NCBI GenBank assembly: GCA_014058105.1 | Contig: JACGCM010000655.1 | Span: 1,754,001 to 1,818,000 of the forward strand | Direction of reading: 5' to 3' | Length of the DNA: 64,000 nucleotides | Source of the DNA: Kingdonia uniflora | Lineage: Eukaryota > Streptophyta > Magnoliopsida > Ranunculales > Circaeasteraceae | Shown: piece after piece, positions 1 to 12,077 of the stretch | Layout of the letters: every line of letters begins with the position of its first letter | Position numbering within the stretch: the first letter of the stretch is position 1 | Program-made: the position numbers and the translations under genes | Notes under the pieces: generated by a model | What the model saw: the letters and a program-made list of their open reading frames with translations, nothing else | Database searches by the model: none | Told to the model about the DNA's origin: nothing

Positions 1-8
1 TGAGAAAC

Positions 9-77
9 GAGGTTTATAGCGCCAGATTTCCACTAGGGTACTTAGAGGTTTATAGCGCCAGATTTCCACTAGGGTAC
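9..77. repeat. Direct duplication, 36-bp unit, 2 copies
   Basis: The block starting GAGGTTTATAGCGCC and ending ACTAGGGTAC occurs at 9-41 and 45-77 without mismatch. It touches the window edge, so more copies may lie upstream. Confidence 0.95.
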
Positions 78-581
78 GACGTTTCGCCATTCTGAGATCA
101 GCAAGAAATAGAAGACGAGGTAGCTTGTTTTTAAACTTGCGTACGCAGTAACTAGTAGTGGTAATGTCTATAGTAGTGATAATGTCTATAGAAGAAGGGG
201 TTTAAAAGGGTTACTTGCGTACGGAGATTGCTAAAGCTACCGGAGTGAGTCAGGTATTATGGAAAAGAGGTAGTGGGTTTGTATAGGGTAGTGGGTTTGC
301 TTATAGAAAAGAGCCTACAACACACCCGGTAGTTAGAGCACCTTCGCTCAAATTCGCTAGACCTTAGACGCGCCTTTTAAAAGGGGTCATTGAATAACCT
401 ACTGGAGGTCTTCGAGATGAGTTTCAACGTACGCAAGTTGACTTTTTGAAAACCTCATTTAGTAAGCGTGCCATACCTTAGCTCCGAGGAATCCTACGTT
501 CTAAATAGCCCCTAACTACTAAACCACCCTAATAAAGGGCAAGAAGCTGCTCCCTAAACTACGCTACGAAACCACAAGCAC

Positions 582-671
582 AGGCTAGTAGTGTGTTTTA
601 GGGGCAACAAGTGGCTCCAACACACTGCAACCACAGGCTAGTAGTGTGTTTTAGGGGCAACAAGCTGCTCC
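582..671. repeat. Direct duplication, 53-bp period, 2 copies
   Basis: A 37-bp block beginning AGGCTAGTAGTGTG occurs at 582-618 and 635-671 with two differences near its end (GTGGCTCC against GCTGCTCC). Each copy carries the dispersed module GTGTGTTTTAG. The 16-bp spacer contains the related form ACACACTGCA. Confidence 0.9.
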
Positions 672-2630
672 CTAACTACGAAACCACGGGCCCCTCCAAA
701 TAGTGACAAGACGCGTCAAGAGAGTGAGTCGCCCTGGCCATCGCGAAAAATAAAAATATACATTACGCGGAAAAAGCAAAGCTTCCAAACTACGTGAATG
801 AAAACTGGTGATCCGGTAGTGTGTTGTGGAAAAGGCGGTGAAACATAGAATGTATATCTATCGCACTATAGAGACATTACCATACGCGCTATAGAGACAT
901 TACCGTAAAAGCGTCGACTACGGCCTACTGGCTAGCTAGTTGAACAACTCGTGCTACTTGCGTACGGAGAGATGCGCTCAAAAGAAAGACAAGGATCCTT
1001 CCTGGGGGTACTGACTATCGCGCAAAAGGACCAGACTTGCGTACGGTGAGCCAAGGCACTTCCTTCTCTTCAGCCGAGCTTCTGCCTATCAGAAGAAGAA
1101 GTGGCGGGATCACATACGTCTTCCAAACTACCCTGGCTATATGACGGGAGATTTAGAGGCCTCTCAGCGTGTTTCAGGAAGGTCAAAGGCTTTGTAAAAA
1201 AAGTAAAAAGTTGTCGTTGCTTTTCGATCTGGCATTGGTGGTTTGTCCTTCTTATCAACCGTCTCGAATGGTCGTGGTTTTCGCGTACGCAAGTGCTCTA
1301 ACGTAGGTTTTGTCGTACGCAAGTTCTAATGAGTTTGCCCGTACGCAAGTTTGAAACTCTTTCCCGCCCCTAAACTACAACTACGCTACCTATATACAGC
1401 GGAAATAATATATAATAGCTCTGAGCTATTTGAAAGCCTCTTTTCCTTGGTCCTTTTAAAACTCTCTTTAAACGCCCTTCTCCGTAATGTATATTTGCTA
1501 TAACTCTTATTTCACTCCAAACTACAAACTACTAAAGCTACTTTTCCGCTGTACCTATCCTTAGTAGATTAGAAAGCTACCGCGAATGTTCTTTGTTTTC
1601 GCGTACGCAAGTGCTCTAAAAGAAAATTGGTGGTTTTTAGCCCGTAATGTATATTTTTAAACGTACGCAAGTCTGGCGCTATACCACGCCTACTTTTAAA
1701 GCGATACCACGGAGCTAGCAGGTAGTTTAGCGGTAGCTTTTTTTTGGAGCCACATTTCATTTTGAGGTTGTTCGCAGCGCAGCTAAGATGCGGCTCATTC
1801 CGGTCGTGCGTGAAAGTGGATCTGAGATCTGTCCCTAAACTACGGCTATTGCTTTTCTTTCTATCGTCTCTAGATCAACTTGCGTACGGTGATCCTCCGT
1901 AGTAGGCTTTTTGCATGACGGATAGAGAGGTGAGTTCCTGTAGCTCTTAGTAGCCAGCCAGATAGAGGACCAACCAAGGCCTAGACCAGAAAAGCACCAG
2001 ACATTCAAAGGAAAAGCAATGAAATGCCTCCAAACTACCGCTTCTTAGTAAAGGTGGACTGTGAGCCAAACAATTGGAGACTGGTCCTGCCTTTTGGATA
2101 GCAGTAGTTAGAGGCCAGCCTCGTGCTATCTATATAGAACATCAAAGCCCCACCACAGTCTTTAACTTGCGTACAAAGAAGCATAGTTTTTTTTAGCGCA
2201 CGATGCCACATCTACCAATGGGAAGACCAGACTCAAAAAAGAAACCAGCGTAGTTTAGAAACCCAAGATTATAGAAAATAGGACCTTGTTTTCGCTTTAA
2301 CTTGCGTTAAAGGAGCTATAGACCTCGGCACTATAGACCTCGGAGATAGAAGGTAGCCAAGGCTAAGCAAAGGACTCTGTGTGCATAGGAAAGTAGCACC
2401 GCTGCATCGGAGTGGGACAAGCGAAGTATAGATGAGCCAACTTGCGTACGGTGAAGCTAGGTCTAGTGCTAAGAGTGAACTTGCGTACGCCGAAGCTGGG
2501 TCTGGGAGTGAAAAAGAGACAGAAGAGTATTAAACTTGCGTACGAAAAGAGGTAGCTTTAAAACTTGCGTACGGGGAGTTAGGTTAGGTAGTCTTCTATA
2601 TACATTGGAGGTAGAGCCATTTTGTCTTTA

Positions 2631-2680
2631 GTTGCGCGTACGTAAGTAAACTACTGTTCCATCATCAAAAACAAGTGCGA
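2631..2680 (+). repeat. Composite dispersed element, one 12-bp unit
   Basis: The left part is GTTGCGCGTACGTAAGTA leading into AAACTAC; the right part is AAAAACAAGTG. Between them is one 12-bp unit, TGTTCCATCATC (2655-2666). Six other copies in the window carry 0, 1 or 2 such units at the same point. Confidence 0.9.
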
Positions 2681-3057
2681 GTCGTAGTTTAGAAGGTCTC
2701 TAACTACTGAACGATAACGATAGTATAGGCGGATCAAAATTGCGCGGAACGTTCTACATTGTCATAGCGTAGTTTGGGATGTCTTTAAGTAGTTTGTAGT
2801 TTAGAGGTCTTCTTTCTCTTTTCTTTAATAGCGATCTAGGCGTCTGCTATGCGCCTCTCTATACATAAGCAAGGTAGTTGCTAAAGCTACCGAAGGAAGC
2901 TTTCTAAACCACGTAGTTAATGGCTTAGAAGGATCCTAAACTACATCATTGGTAGGATCCTTGTGTTAGCGCTGCGTTTTTGAAAGGGTTTAGTAGCCTT
3001 TAAAAGAAGGCAGTTTGGAGACGGTGGAAAAAATGAGAAGCGTGAGTAAAAAGATAA

Positions 3058-3417
3058 GTGTGGCCTGGATCGAGAGCGAGAGTACCTGTGCCTTCCTCGC
3101 CATTACGCGGCAAGACCATTGCTAGGATCCTTGCTCCTGGGATCTTCGCCTTTGCAGCTCTCCTCTATCAACATTACCACTACACCTACGTACGATCTCA
3201 ACACGAACATCTCTCGCATTCCCAATTCGTACTTGCGTACGTCGATCAGAGGAGCGAGGCTCGGATGGATCAGCGTACGCAAGTCTTTTCTTTAATCTCT
3301 ACCTTCGTCCTAGGGGAGATCCCGAAAGGTGTTTTTGAAGTCGATAGGAGAAGTTACGCACACGATAGGATAAAAGTTACGCAAAAAATAAAAGAGGAGT
3401 GCAATGGATCCAGGTGA
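3058..3417 (+). CDS. Unrecognised open frame, 119 codons, probably not a gene
   Basis: The frame opens with GTG rather than ATG and runs 119 codons. I recognise no family. A weakly hydrophobic stretch lies near residues 25-45, followed by a polar C-terminal half rich in K, R and D. The peptide DQRTQV near residue 76 is simply the translation of GATCAGCGTACGCAAGTC, the dispersed module, and LAYVDQR just upstream comes from the same module in the opposite orientation. The same peptides appear in unrelated open runs across the window, so this is shared repeat DNA and not protein homology. No neighbour suggests an operon, and I see no ribosome-binding logic. The length is within chance expectation. 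It is listed only because it is among the longest open runs. Confidence 0.07.
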   Translation: MWPGSRARVPVPSSPLRGKTIARILAPGIFAFAALLYQHYHYTYVRSQHEHLSHSQFVLAYVDQRSEARMDQRTQVFSLISTFVLGEIPKGVFEVDRRSYAHDRIKVTQKIKEECNGSR

Positions 3418-3850
3418 CCGAGAACGAGGGTGGGGAAGGCTCAAACTTCAGCCTTCCGAGCTAGTCCCGGCCGTCCGCTCTACTAGATCAATAGAAGACG
3501 AAGGTGAGGACCCATGGGCAATTAGCTCCAGATAGACAAGGAGGAAAGTATGGCAAGAGCACCGTGCTCCAGCAAAGCCAGAGTGAGGACGGGAAGAAGA
3601 AGGCTTTAAAGAAAATGAAAGAAAAGAGGTAGGGCTTTCAAGTGAAGCAGTTAAAAAGAGTAAAGATCTTGATATGATCCAATCCCAAGTCCTTATAGTG
3701 AGGAGGGTTTTTTTTTGATGACAATGACTTATCCTTATTTCGCGCGTTAAAGTAACCAAGCAAGTTTAATAGCTCCTTCCTCCATTGTCTATCATAGCTT
3801 TAGCAACTCGTAGTTTAGGATCCTACCTAGGATCCTTCTAATTAAAGCTA

Positions 3851-3883
3851 CTTGTTTTTGTAGTTTACTTACGTACGCGCAAC
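3851..3883 (-). repeat. Composite dispersed element, zero 12-bp units
   Basis: This is the reverse-strand copy: CTTGTTTTTGTAGTTTACTT followed by ACGTACGCGCAAC. The two flanks of the element abut directly, giving the empty form of the family. Confidence 0.88.
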
Positions 3884-3995
3884 TAAAAGAAAGCCACTAT
3901 TTACATTACATTCGCTATTTATCCGGCGCCCTCTTATTTGGGAGTAGCTCCACCTCTTTTCCTTTGTACCTCGTCGTACGCAAGTTCTATTTAAA

Positions 3996-4023
3996 GCTGG
4001 CTTTTTCCACCTTTTATTTTGGA
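3996..4023. repeat. 28-bp dispersed repeat, partner at 60873
   Basis: A 28-bp stretch beginning GCTGGCTTTTTCCACC is identical at 60873-60900. Both copies are preceded within about 20 bp by the reversed module CGTACGCAAGTTCT, so shared ancestry extends somewhat further left. Confidence 0.85.
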
Positions 4024-4100
4024 GCGCTTGCTACTTTCTTTTAAAATAAAGTTGTAGTTGCTAAAGCTTACAACTACTCCACCTCACTTCTTTTAACCCT

Positions 4101-4160
4101 TTTAAACTCTGTTTTTCCGTAATGTATATTTTTAAACTCTGTTTTTCCGTAATGTATATT
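4101..4160. repeat. Perfect 30-bp tandem duplication
   Basis: Two identical, directly abutting 30-bp units (4101-4130 and 4131-4160), each TTTAAACTCTGTTTTT followed by CCGTAATGTATATT. The unit is itself two dispersed modules joined. Perfect identity suggests a recent event. Confidence 0.97.
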
Positions 4161-6186
4161 TCATCCACCTTTTACTCACCCCCCTTTTAAGAGCTTTCTT
4201 TTAGCACCACTAGTTGTTACCTTCGGTTACTACAAGCTACCTTCTTCTGATTTACGCTCTTTTCTTTAAACAGCTCCAATTTTACCCCACTCCTTCTTTA
4301 AGGATCCTTCCGGCTTCCTCTGAGCTATTTGAAAGGCTACCTTGCTTGGGGACTGGTGGGCTTGACTTTCCATTGCTGCAGTCCGCTAGCTTTAGCAACT
4401 TTTCGTTTTTTTAAGCTAAGGATCCTGGAGGCATGACTTCTAAACTACGCCTAGGACGAAAGTAAAGTTTTTATCCTACTCTCTTTCTCTGTGTCAAAAA
4501 AATAGCCTGGAGGAAGTAGACTTTTGCATACCTCGGGACATCAACAGGTCGGATCACCAGGATGCGCGAAAGCTTGTGGGGCCCATTATGAGCTGTTTTT
4601 TTGAGCTAATGATGGGTGTGTTGGAGGTGAGGTTTTTAAAAGGGTTTGATGACCATAGGTAGGTCCCCCTAAAAAAAAACAGCAAGGTAGTTTAGAAAGA
4701 ACCACCAAGAAATCAATGTTCTTTCGCGAAAGAAAGAAAGGTGCGAATGAAACGTGAAAGAACGAGTCTTTCACCCATAGCATCATAGTTATTACTTTTC
4801 TATGTATAACCATCTCGCCTGCTGAAGCTCGCGCAGCTTCAGAAGTGGCCCTAGCTAATAGCTAATGCTTTTTCCTTTCCTTTCCTTTACTACTTTCGCC
4901 GTACGCAAGTTACCCTGCCCGTTGTTCTTCGCTTGTCCTATAATTTGCTCTTTGTATCACATCCGGACCCAGCAGGAAAAAAAAGCCGAAGAGACAAGTG
5001 AGCAAGTAGCCACTTCGGGGTGAGGGAACTTGCGTAAAGAAAGAAAAGAAGTCTTCTTCCTACTACGGACTTTTTTTCTAAACTACCTTCCAATGATTAG
5101 GATCCTTCTAAACTACTCAGCCGAAGCTAGGCAGAGTGTTGCTTTAAAAGGACCTATCAAAAGGAGATGCGAGTGGTACGACCTTACTGGCCTAAAAAAA
5201 GAGGAAGGAGCTTGAGTCGTCTTTGATAGGTGTGTGCTGCAGCTTCGTGATGACTCCAACTTGCTGGCCTAAAAAAAGAGCTATAGTGTCTGCTTAAGAT
5301 CTCGTCGTCTAACAGCTAGGATCCTTCCATCTGAAATGCCTCAACTAGAAGATGAAGTTCGAACCATAGATAGATCACCGCATAGCTGAAGGATCCTTGG
5401 AGAAGGTAGTTTGGAAGGATCCTAGCTGGTAGTTTAGGATCCTTCGTTCCTAAAACTACGGAGACGAAGGAAAGAGAGCAAGAGCGTGCTTAAGCCGACC
5501 CACCAGGCCTAGGCTTCCGCTTCCACCTATGCAGAGATCTATCTATGCTTTTTTTAGGAATTGCTAGACGGAGTTCATCAGTTGGCCTATACACGCAAGC
5601 CAGTCATAGTGGTGTTTTCCATATTATGGGATTCTTGGCCGTCTATGCACTATGAAAGAACCTATGCAAGCTAGCTTCCAAGCGGTCAGTAGTGGGTCCT
5701 TATTGTCACGAGGATCCTTGGTAAAGGCCTAAAGGCCTCGGTAGAATAGCTTTAGGAGCGCTTTAAAAAAGACCTATGCTTTGATTCTTTCTGCGCAGTT
5801 GTACGGAGTTTGGTTGGAGTAAGTCCTTCCTTTCAGGCTCAGAAGTTGTAATAGATCTCTGCTTCTAATCTACTCTTTAATGCTCTAAACTACTAAGGCT
5901 TGCGCAAGCTCTAAACTACAAGGCTTTTTTTGAAAACTTGCGTACGGCGAAAGTAAGACCTTTAATGCGCGTCTTTGCAACTACTTGCGTACGGAGATCA
6001 GACCTATGGATCTCACTCAACCTTTAGCGGGATCTCATCATCAAAAGCTAGCCGAGACTTGCGTACGGAGAATGCTTCTTCTTTTCTGCCTTGCTTTGCT
6101 TCTTGGCCTTTTCTCTTTTGCGTACTTGTTCAGAAATTGAAAGCCTAGTCAAAGAAAAACGCGGACAATGACGTCCCTAGGGTCTA

Positions 6187-6382
6187 GTTGGTCAGACATT
6201 TCAAAGCGCTAATAGGGGTCAAGTCAAAAGAGTCTCTGGCGGCATCAGCAAACGTGAATCACCCGCTAAACCACGATGCACGAACCCGAAGCGGAGAAAG
6301 AAAGCAAAGGTATATGGGCCTAGTTCCTTTCCTATGTGCTGCTACGCTGTAGCCGGGTCAAAAAGCTAAATGTCTGACCAAC
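6187..6382. repeat. Spaced inverted repeat, 15-bp perfect arms
   Basis: GTTGGTCAGACATTT (6187-6201) and its exact reverse complement AAATGTCTGACCAAC (6368-6382) are separated by 166 bp. I see no transposase-like frame or flanking direct repeat, so I do not call it an insertion sequence. Confidence 0.7.
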
Positions 6383-6411
6383 CAGAAGAAGAGTGAGTTC
6401 TTTTCATTGCA

Positions 6412-6427
6412 GTAGGATGGTAGAATC
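6412..6427. repeat. Single copy of the GGATGGTA minisatellite unit
   Basis: GTAGGATGGTAGAATC at this site matches the unit amplified at 40738-40863, about 34 kb away. Confidence 0.7.
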
Positions 6428-7663
6428 CCCTAGGCTACAACCATAGCGAGAGCTTACTGCTTTTTAAAAGGGAAGGATCCTTTTAAAAGGCCGGTGATGC
6501 ACGTTACTGGTAATGTCCAGAATTCACTATTTATCTCTCTGGGCTGTCCACCCAATGGCGCGACGCTATAGACAGGAAAAGGCCACAATGGATTTTCCAT
6601 TGCGTGCTAAGTAGCCTGCTTCAAGATACCTATAGTGACTAAGGAGGAGTGGCTAGTAGATGCCTCTAGCCCTTCGTCTCGTTCATTGCCTATATGGAAA
6701 AGCAATAGACATGGCCCCTAAAAGAAATGTTGAAAGACGCCCCTAAAATAAAATAAATGTTGAAAGACATTTCCACTGGCACCAGCTTTTACAACGCTTT
6801 TTCGCTTCATCAATCTTCTTTTGTGGCTCCGCGAGTTATCTCTAACTCTAGCTTTGAATTGCCATCGAGATAAGGGGCCTACGCTTGGGAAATCTATCGT
6901 AGGTTTTCTAGTCTATACCACTATGAAAGAAGAGCAGTAGAGCTGACGTCCTAGTGGCCCACCCCCCCCCTAACGCTTAGAAATACGCATTATAACTACC
7001 TAGCCATTGTAAGCGAATTGACACTTTGATCTGCGTTTGAAGTGGACAATTTCGTGCCTCTTCTGCTGCCAAAAGAAAAGAACCACCGTTAGCCTAGCTC
7101 TCCTTTGCCAAGCACCTTTAGCCTAGCTCTCTTTCGCAAAGTCTTCGGCGATACCTCTAAGGTTCATTGCGATCTTCCCTCCGCCTTCTTCTACTTTTCA
7201 TTGGGTTGCGGGTCTCCTATTCTTATGGACGGGCTATCGCTCAGCTGGACACTATAGTCATACACCCCCGATCAAGATGCTCCGGGTCTCTACTTTCTTC
7301 CCTCTGGCACAGACGGCGCTATACCTTGGCTGGTACTCCGTTGAAACTAGCATTGAAAAAGGAATGGATAAAAGATGGTGCAACAAAGGAAAAGATGGTG
7401 CCAGTGGATGTGGATAAGACATCACTGAAGGGGGGCCTCTAACTACTTTTTGGTAGTGTCCAGCGTAGTTGTAGTTTTAGAAGCAGAATGAGAAATAGGA
7501 GACCATTGCACGCTAGGACAAAGTAACCAATACGCACGATAATATCGAGGAGACAAAAGAATTTGGAAAAGCTATAGTCCTCCTTTTGTCATAGGGGTTG
7601 TGCCGTCTAAACTACTATCTTGGTTGGAATTTCTTGGTCCTTTCTGCGTACGCAAGTTTAGGC

Positions 7664-7785
7664 TATTCTTCCCTGGGCCCCATGCTGCTAGTCTAACTGT
7701 TAGGACTTAGGACTCTTCCTGCGTTTATTCTTCCCTGGGCCCCGTGCTACTAGTCTAACAGTTAGGACACACTTAGGACGCTTCC
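7664..7785. repeat. Direct duplication, 62-bp unit, 2 copies
   Basis: The block beginning TATTCTTCCCTGGGCC starts at 7664 and again at 7726 with a few substitutions. Upstream of copy 1 the text reads TCTGCGTACGCAAGTTTAGGC, while upstream of copy 2 it reads CCTGCGTT. The module core is thus present before one copy and absent before the other. Confidence 0.9.
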
Positions 7786-8014
7786 TTTTTTTTTTTTTAC
7801 CACGTTGCTAGGATCCTTGCGCCTTGTCCGTATTTGGCTTTTTTGCTGGTCCTCGGGTGTGTTGAAGACTGCGAAAGCGAATGGAAAGGCGTATTTGCTT
7901 TCTAAACTACGCCGGTTATGTCTTTATCTGGCTTTGACGTGCTGGTGTGTTGCTGGCTATCTTCTTCTAATCTACCTTGCCGGTCCTCTGCGAAAGACAA
8001 TACGATAGACAAAC

Positions 8015-8123
8015 TCGAAAGCCTGCGAAAGACTTAGAAGTGCGAAAGCCTGCGAAAGACAAAGACACGGACTCTACCGCCTCGAAAGCCTGCGAAAGAC
8101 TTAGAAAGACAAAGACTTAGAGT
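8015..8123. repeat. CGAAAGCCTGCGAAAGAC array
   Basis: The phrase CGAAAGCCTGCGAAAGAC occurs three times with variable spacers made of GACAAAGACTTAGA variants. It is an imperfect short tandem array. Confidence 0.85.
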
Positions 8124-8220
8124 CCGTCTTCTAACTGAACTGCTGCAACAATGAGTCCGTCTTCTAAAAAGAACAGGCTGCTGCACGAGTCCGTCTTCTA
8201 AAAAGAACAGGCTGCTGCAG
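8120..8220. repeat. GAGTCCGTCTTCTAA tandem array, 33-34-bp unit, 3 copies
   Basis: Units start at 8120, 8153 and 8187. The second and third share GAACAGGCTGCTGCA exactly; the first is diverged after CTTCTAA. Confidence 0.92.
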
Positions 8221-9527
8221 CAGTTAGGAGTGCTGGGGTCCTCTTGCGCTTATCCTTGTAGAAAGACTATTCGTAGACATTTCGCTCAAATGTCTCGGTC
8301 TTTGCCTCCAAAAAAGGCAGCACAAGGCGCAACTAAGTAGTTTAGAGGCATAAACTCGTCGCTCCAAACGTTTAGCCAGAGGCCTCCAAAAGAAAAGAAA
8401 AGAGTGGGCGATTCTTTTGAAGTCTCTCCAGCAGGCGATTCCTTTGAAGTCTCTCCAAAAGAGTAGGCTATTCTTTGGAAGTCGCCGCCAAATGTTTGGT
8501 CTTTCTTTTCAGTTCGCCTTGCCTATATCGTGGGTCACTGCAAGCACTAGAAATCACTGCAAGCACTAGAAATTTACTAGGACTCAGCACCAGCTCCAAA
8601 ACACACCCCAACTCCAACACGCCGTACTCCGTTTTAGCCAACGCTCCAGAAAAAAAAGGGAATAGAAAGCACTAGATCCAGACGCGGGAATAGAGAAAGC
8701 ACTAGATCCAGACGCAGAACTAGCGCATACGCTCCTAATCTTTATCTTTGCCGGAACTTTCTCTTTATCTTTGCCGGAACTTGCGTCCGAAGAAAGAGGA
8801 GCTCCCCCATCTCGGGCTGGTCTTCTTCAGCACTAGAAAGATCCGGAGAATCGACACAGCGAGTCTCCCCATCCGCCACGCTAGGCTTCGAACGTGGTAC
8901 GTAACGTTAGAGCTAGATAGAGAGCGTCAGAAAGGAGGTAGCCGGTAGTTGTAGTTTGTAGTTTGGAAGCGCACAGAAGAAAATAGGTAGGATCCTTGAG
9001 ATAGTGTGGGTGTGTTGTAGGCCGCTCTTTTCAAAAGGAAAAGAGGTGTGTGCGTGTTTTGCAGCTGTATTTTAGAAGGAGTTTCAAAAAAGAGAAGGAT
9101 TCTTTTCTTTTAGAGCTATTAAAAACACAAAGAAAAGCTATTAGAAGGATCCTAGCAAGAAGAAGGAAAGGATAAGCGGAGGTAGCTTTCTAAGCTTTCT
9201 AACAACTAGAAGGATCCTAGGTAGGATCCTTGAGTTAGGCCAAAGGCGAGTCAGTAGTTATAGCAAGGATCCTAGTGAGAAGTTTCAAACCTCTAGGGCT
9301 CTTCTGTTAGGAAAAGAGAATGGAAAAGTAATGTCTTGGTCTTTTCCTAACAGAAGTGAGTGTGTTCTTTTCTTTTGGAGGCTGTTTAAATAAAGAAGAA
9401 GCGTAGTTTAGGTAGTTTAGGATCCTAATCATTGGTTCAATGGCTTTAGAGTTATTTAAAACAAAAGAGAGTTGGTCTTGGGTAATGGCTGAAGGGCGCT
9501 TTTCCACCTTAGCTTTAAGGGTTAGCA

Positions 9528-9576
9528 CTAGTTGTAGTTGTAGTTGTAGTTGCTTTTTAAATACAACTACAACTAC
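9528..9576. repeat. GTAGTT hexamer run folding into a hairpin
   Basis: Several TTGTAG repeats are followed by CTTTTTAAAT and then ACAACTACAACTACAA. The arms are complementary over at least 14 bp. A shorter version with fewer hexamers and the same T/A-rich centre lies at 57568-57600, and a third TTGTAG hairpin with another centre at about 42157-42200. Confidence 0.85.
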
Positions 9577-10800
9577 AAGTGTGGGTTAAGGCTAAAAGAA
9601 CGGACTTGCGTACTAAACTACAAAAAAGGGCTAGAGGTGCTAGCTTCTGTTAGGACTTGCGTACGTTTAAAAATATACATTACGGGTTAAGGTATTTAAA
9701 AACAAGAATAGGTTCTGAACATTTCGGATTCTGTTAGAACCACAGTGGAACCACAGTGGAACCAATTAGAGCTTCTAAAAAGAGCTAGAGGTAGACGGGG
9801 TAGTGGTAGCCAAAACTGATGGCTAAGGATTAAAGAAGAATGGAAAAGCAGAGTTAGGAGTAGTGGTAATGTATATAGAAGAAAAGGACTAGCTATACTG
9901 TGGAACTGGCGCATCAGCTCCTACCGCATCGAGGACCGGCACTAGAAAGCAAGAATGCCCCGGGTGGTCACTATCGATTGGGCATGTCTCACTATTTGCG
10001 TCATGGTAAGCTACTCCGTTATCTTCCACGACCGGTTCGTCACTTCTAGCTATTTCCTCTTTTAAACTACAACCTTTCGTGATTTATTTCTCTGGTCCTT
10101 TGTGTTCTCTAAAGAAAAGAGGATCCTTCTAGTTGTTAGAAAGCTTTTCCAAGTCTGGTCCTTATTCCTAGGCTGTAGCTATGTAGCTAGTGGAGTTAGC
10201 GCTAGGGTTAAGCAGTTGCTAAACGCGCTCCGGTCTAAAAGAATCCATTCCGGCAAGAAAGCAAGGTAGTTGTAGTTTAGAAAGCGCTTTTGATAGTTAA
10301 GAAGGTTGACGCGCGACTTGCATCGTAGTTTTTTTATCACTATGAGTTTACTTTTTCTAGCCCTGATACCAAGTTGATAGAAAAGCAAGAACAAATAACG
10401 ATGGCTAGGGTTTCGTGTCTTACTTCTCAAAATGAAAGAAGGATCCTAAACTACGGTCCAAAAAAAAATCCTGCACCATCTTTAAAAAACTAGCAGCCAG
10501 CAACTTAGAGAACCCACGTATCGAGAAAACACGTATGAAAACGTTGCGTCCAGTGTTCTTCTTGTTTAAAACACCCATACTCAGAATCCTTAATGGTACG
10601 CATCTCGTTAACTATCAAACTCGAGTTCTCGTCAGTGAAAAAAGGACAAACTTGCGTACGCGAAAACCAAGACTTTCAGGTTAAGCCAAAAACGTCTGGG
10701 TTTTCGTTCTCGCTAAGGACTCCAGCTAAGAGGCTGCGGGTGAAACTCTATACGGCAAAAAGAAAAGTAATAGCTCCGCTTTTCCATTCTTCTTTAATCC

Positions 10801-10921
10801 TTCTATGATACAGCTCTGGTCTTATCCGAAATGTTCAGAACCTATTCTTTTGCGTCTAAACTACTAACTCTTTTCTTTAATCTTTCTATGATACAGCTCT
10901 GGTCTTATCCGAAATGTTCAG
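10801..10921. repeat. 38-bp direct duplication, 83-bp period
   Basis: A 38-bp block beginning TTCTATGATACAGCTC occurs at 10801-10838 and 10884-10921 without mismatch. The interval holds AGAACCTATTCTTTTGCG, CTAAACTAC and TTTTCTTTAAT, all of them dispersed modules. Confidence 0.93.
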
Positions 10922-11422
10922 ATATGCAGACAAATCTTGCGCTACCTAGACTCTAACTATACTTGTTTTCTTGATGGGTAGCGCGAAATCCTACGATTTA
11001 AAAACGTAGTTAGGGTGTTGATCCATAATTGCATTCATCGGACTAGAGACATAACCAAAGACACTTCCAGCCATGACCAGTCAACGTCATCTATATATAA
11101 GGGGAGGATCCTTGTGCTTCGTTGCGCGTGATGGCCTGTGTGACAGACTCGATGTATCCAATACCAACGATTTGACGCAGCCTTTGACTTTTGACTAAAG
11201 AACAACTTGAAGCCCCACTCTTTTTCCAAACTTGCGTCCGGGGATTCCGGTAGGCTTTTTAAGCGTCTGGTCCTTATTCTCCAGTGTTCTTCTCGCTAAA
11301 TCTTGCTACGTCTAGGGTTCTTCTCGCCAAATCTTGCGTCCTACTGAGTTCTTTTGGCGATTTCTAAATAAAGGCCAGTGTTCTTCGGAGTTAATAAGGG
11401 CTAAGGGACGAAGGTGGAGCCA

Positions 11423-11500
11423 GAAGAAGCGACCGCTAACACAAGGAGAGAAGGAAGAAGCGACCGCTAACACAAGGAGAGCCGGAAAGCGACCGCTCGC
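11423..11500. repeat. GAAGAAGCGACCGC duplication, 31-bp unit
   Basis: Two full copies of GAAGAAGCGACCGCTAACAC with its AAGGAGAG tail, followed by a truncated third GAAAGCGACCGCTCGCC. Confidence 0.9.
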
Positions 11501-12077
11501 CTGTTCACGAATACCGATATAGATAGCAAAGATCTAATACTATAGGCTATAGGTATAGGTTTGGGTGCAAGTAGAGAAGTCAAAGCCTAGAGAAAAAGAC
11601 TTCGCCAAAAACCTGGCCAGCAATTAGAAATGGTTCTTTTAGTGTGTTCGTGTTTTAAGGACCCTCTCTTTATTCTACTTGGGAGAGAGGGATTGGCGTA
11701 CGCAAGTTCTAAACTACTCTTTTTTAACCTAGGGTTTTTTGGAGGTGGGTCCTTAACTACAACTACCCCTAAGCTGCTGCGCTTCTTTTCTTTAATACGA
11801 CTTTCTAAGGCTTCTAACAACTGGAGTGTGTTCTAGGCGCTTCTTTTCTTTTCTTTTGGAGTGCGTGTGGCTTAGTCAACGTCAGTCGCGCTATTCTTTC
11901 CGTAGCTATCAAGGGAGTGTGTTGCAGGCTTCTTGCTACGCTACCAGACACGAAGTCGCGGAAATGTCTCGCTGACAACAGTATAGAAGGTAGCCTTTCA
12001 AAAACGCAGAGGTAGCGCAAGATAAGGAAAATAAACCCAAATAAATAGTTAGGGCTTTCTAACAACTAGGAGCTTTT

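Larger units (their letters stand above)
1..7660. other. Non-coding stretch with dispersed short modules
   Basis: No gene is recognisable on either strand. The stretch holds scattered modules in both orientations: ACTTGCGTACG (for example 135-145, 213-223, 956-966, 1035-1045, and reversed at 428-438, 1284-1294, 1314-1324, 1340-1350), CCGTAATGTATATT, GTAGTTTAG and AGGATCCT. It also contains two copies of the 0/1/2-unit composite element, a perfect 30-bp tandem duplication and a spaced inverted repeat, listed separately. Reading frames are broken every few tens of codons. Confidence 0.7.

Noticed and set aside
4100..4165. TATATT-containing modules considered as mitochondrial promoters.
   Set aside because: Plant mitochondrial promoters often have CRTA-type cores, and GTAATGTATATT is not clearly one. 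With dozens of copies and no downstream gene I cannot support a promoter call.
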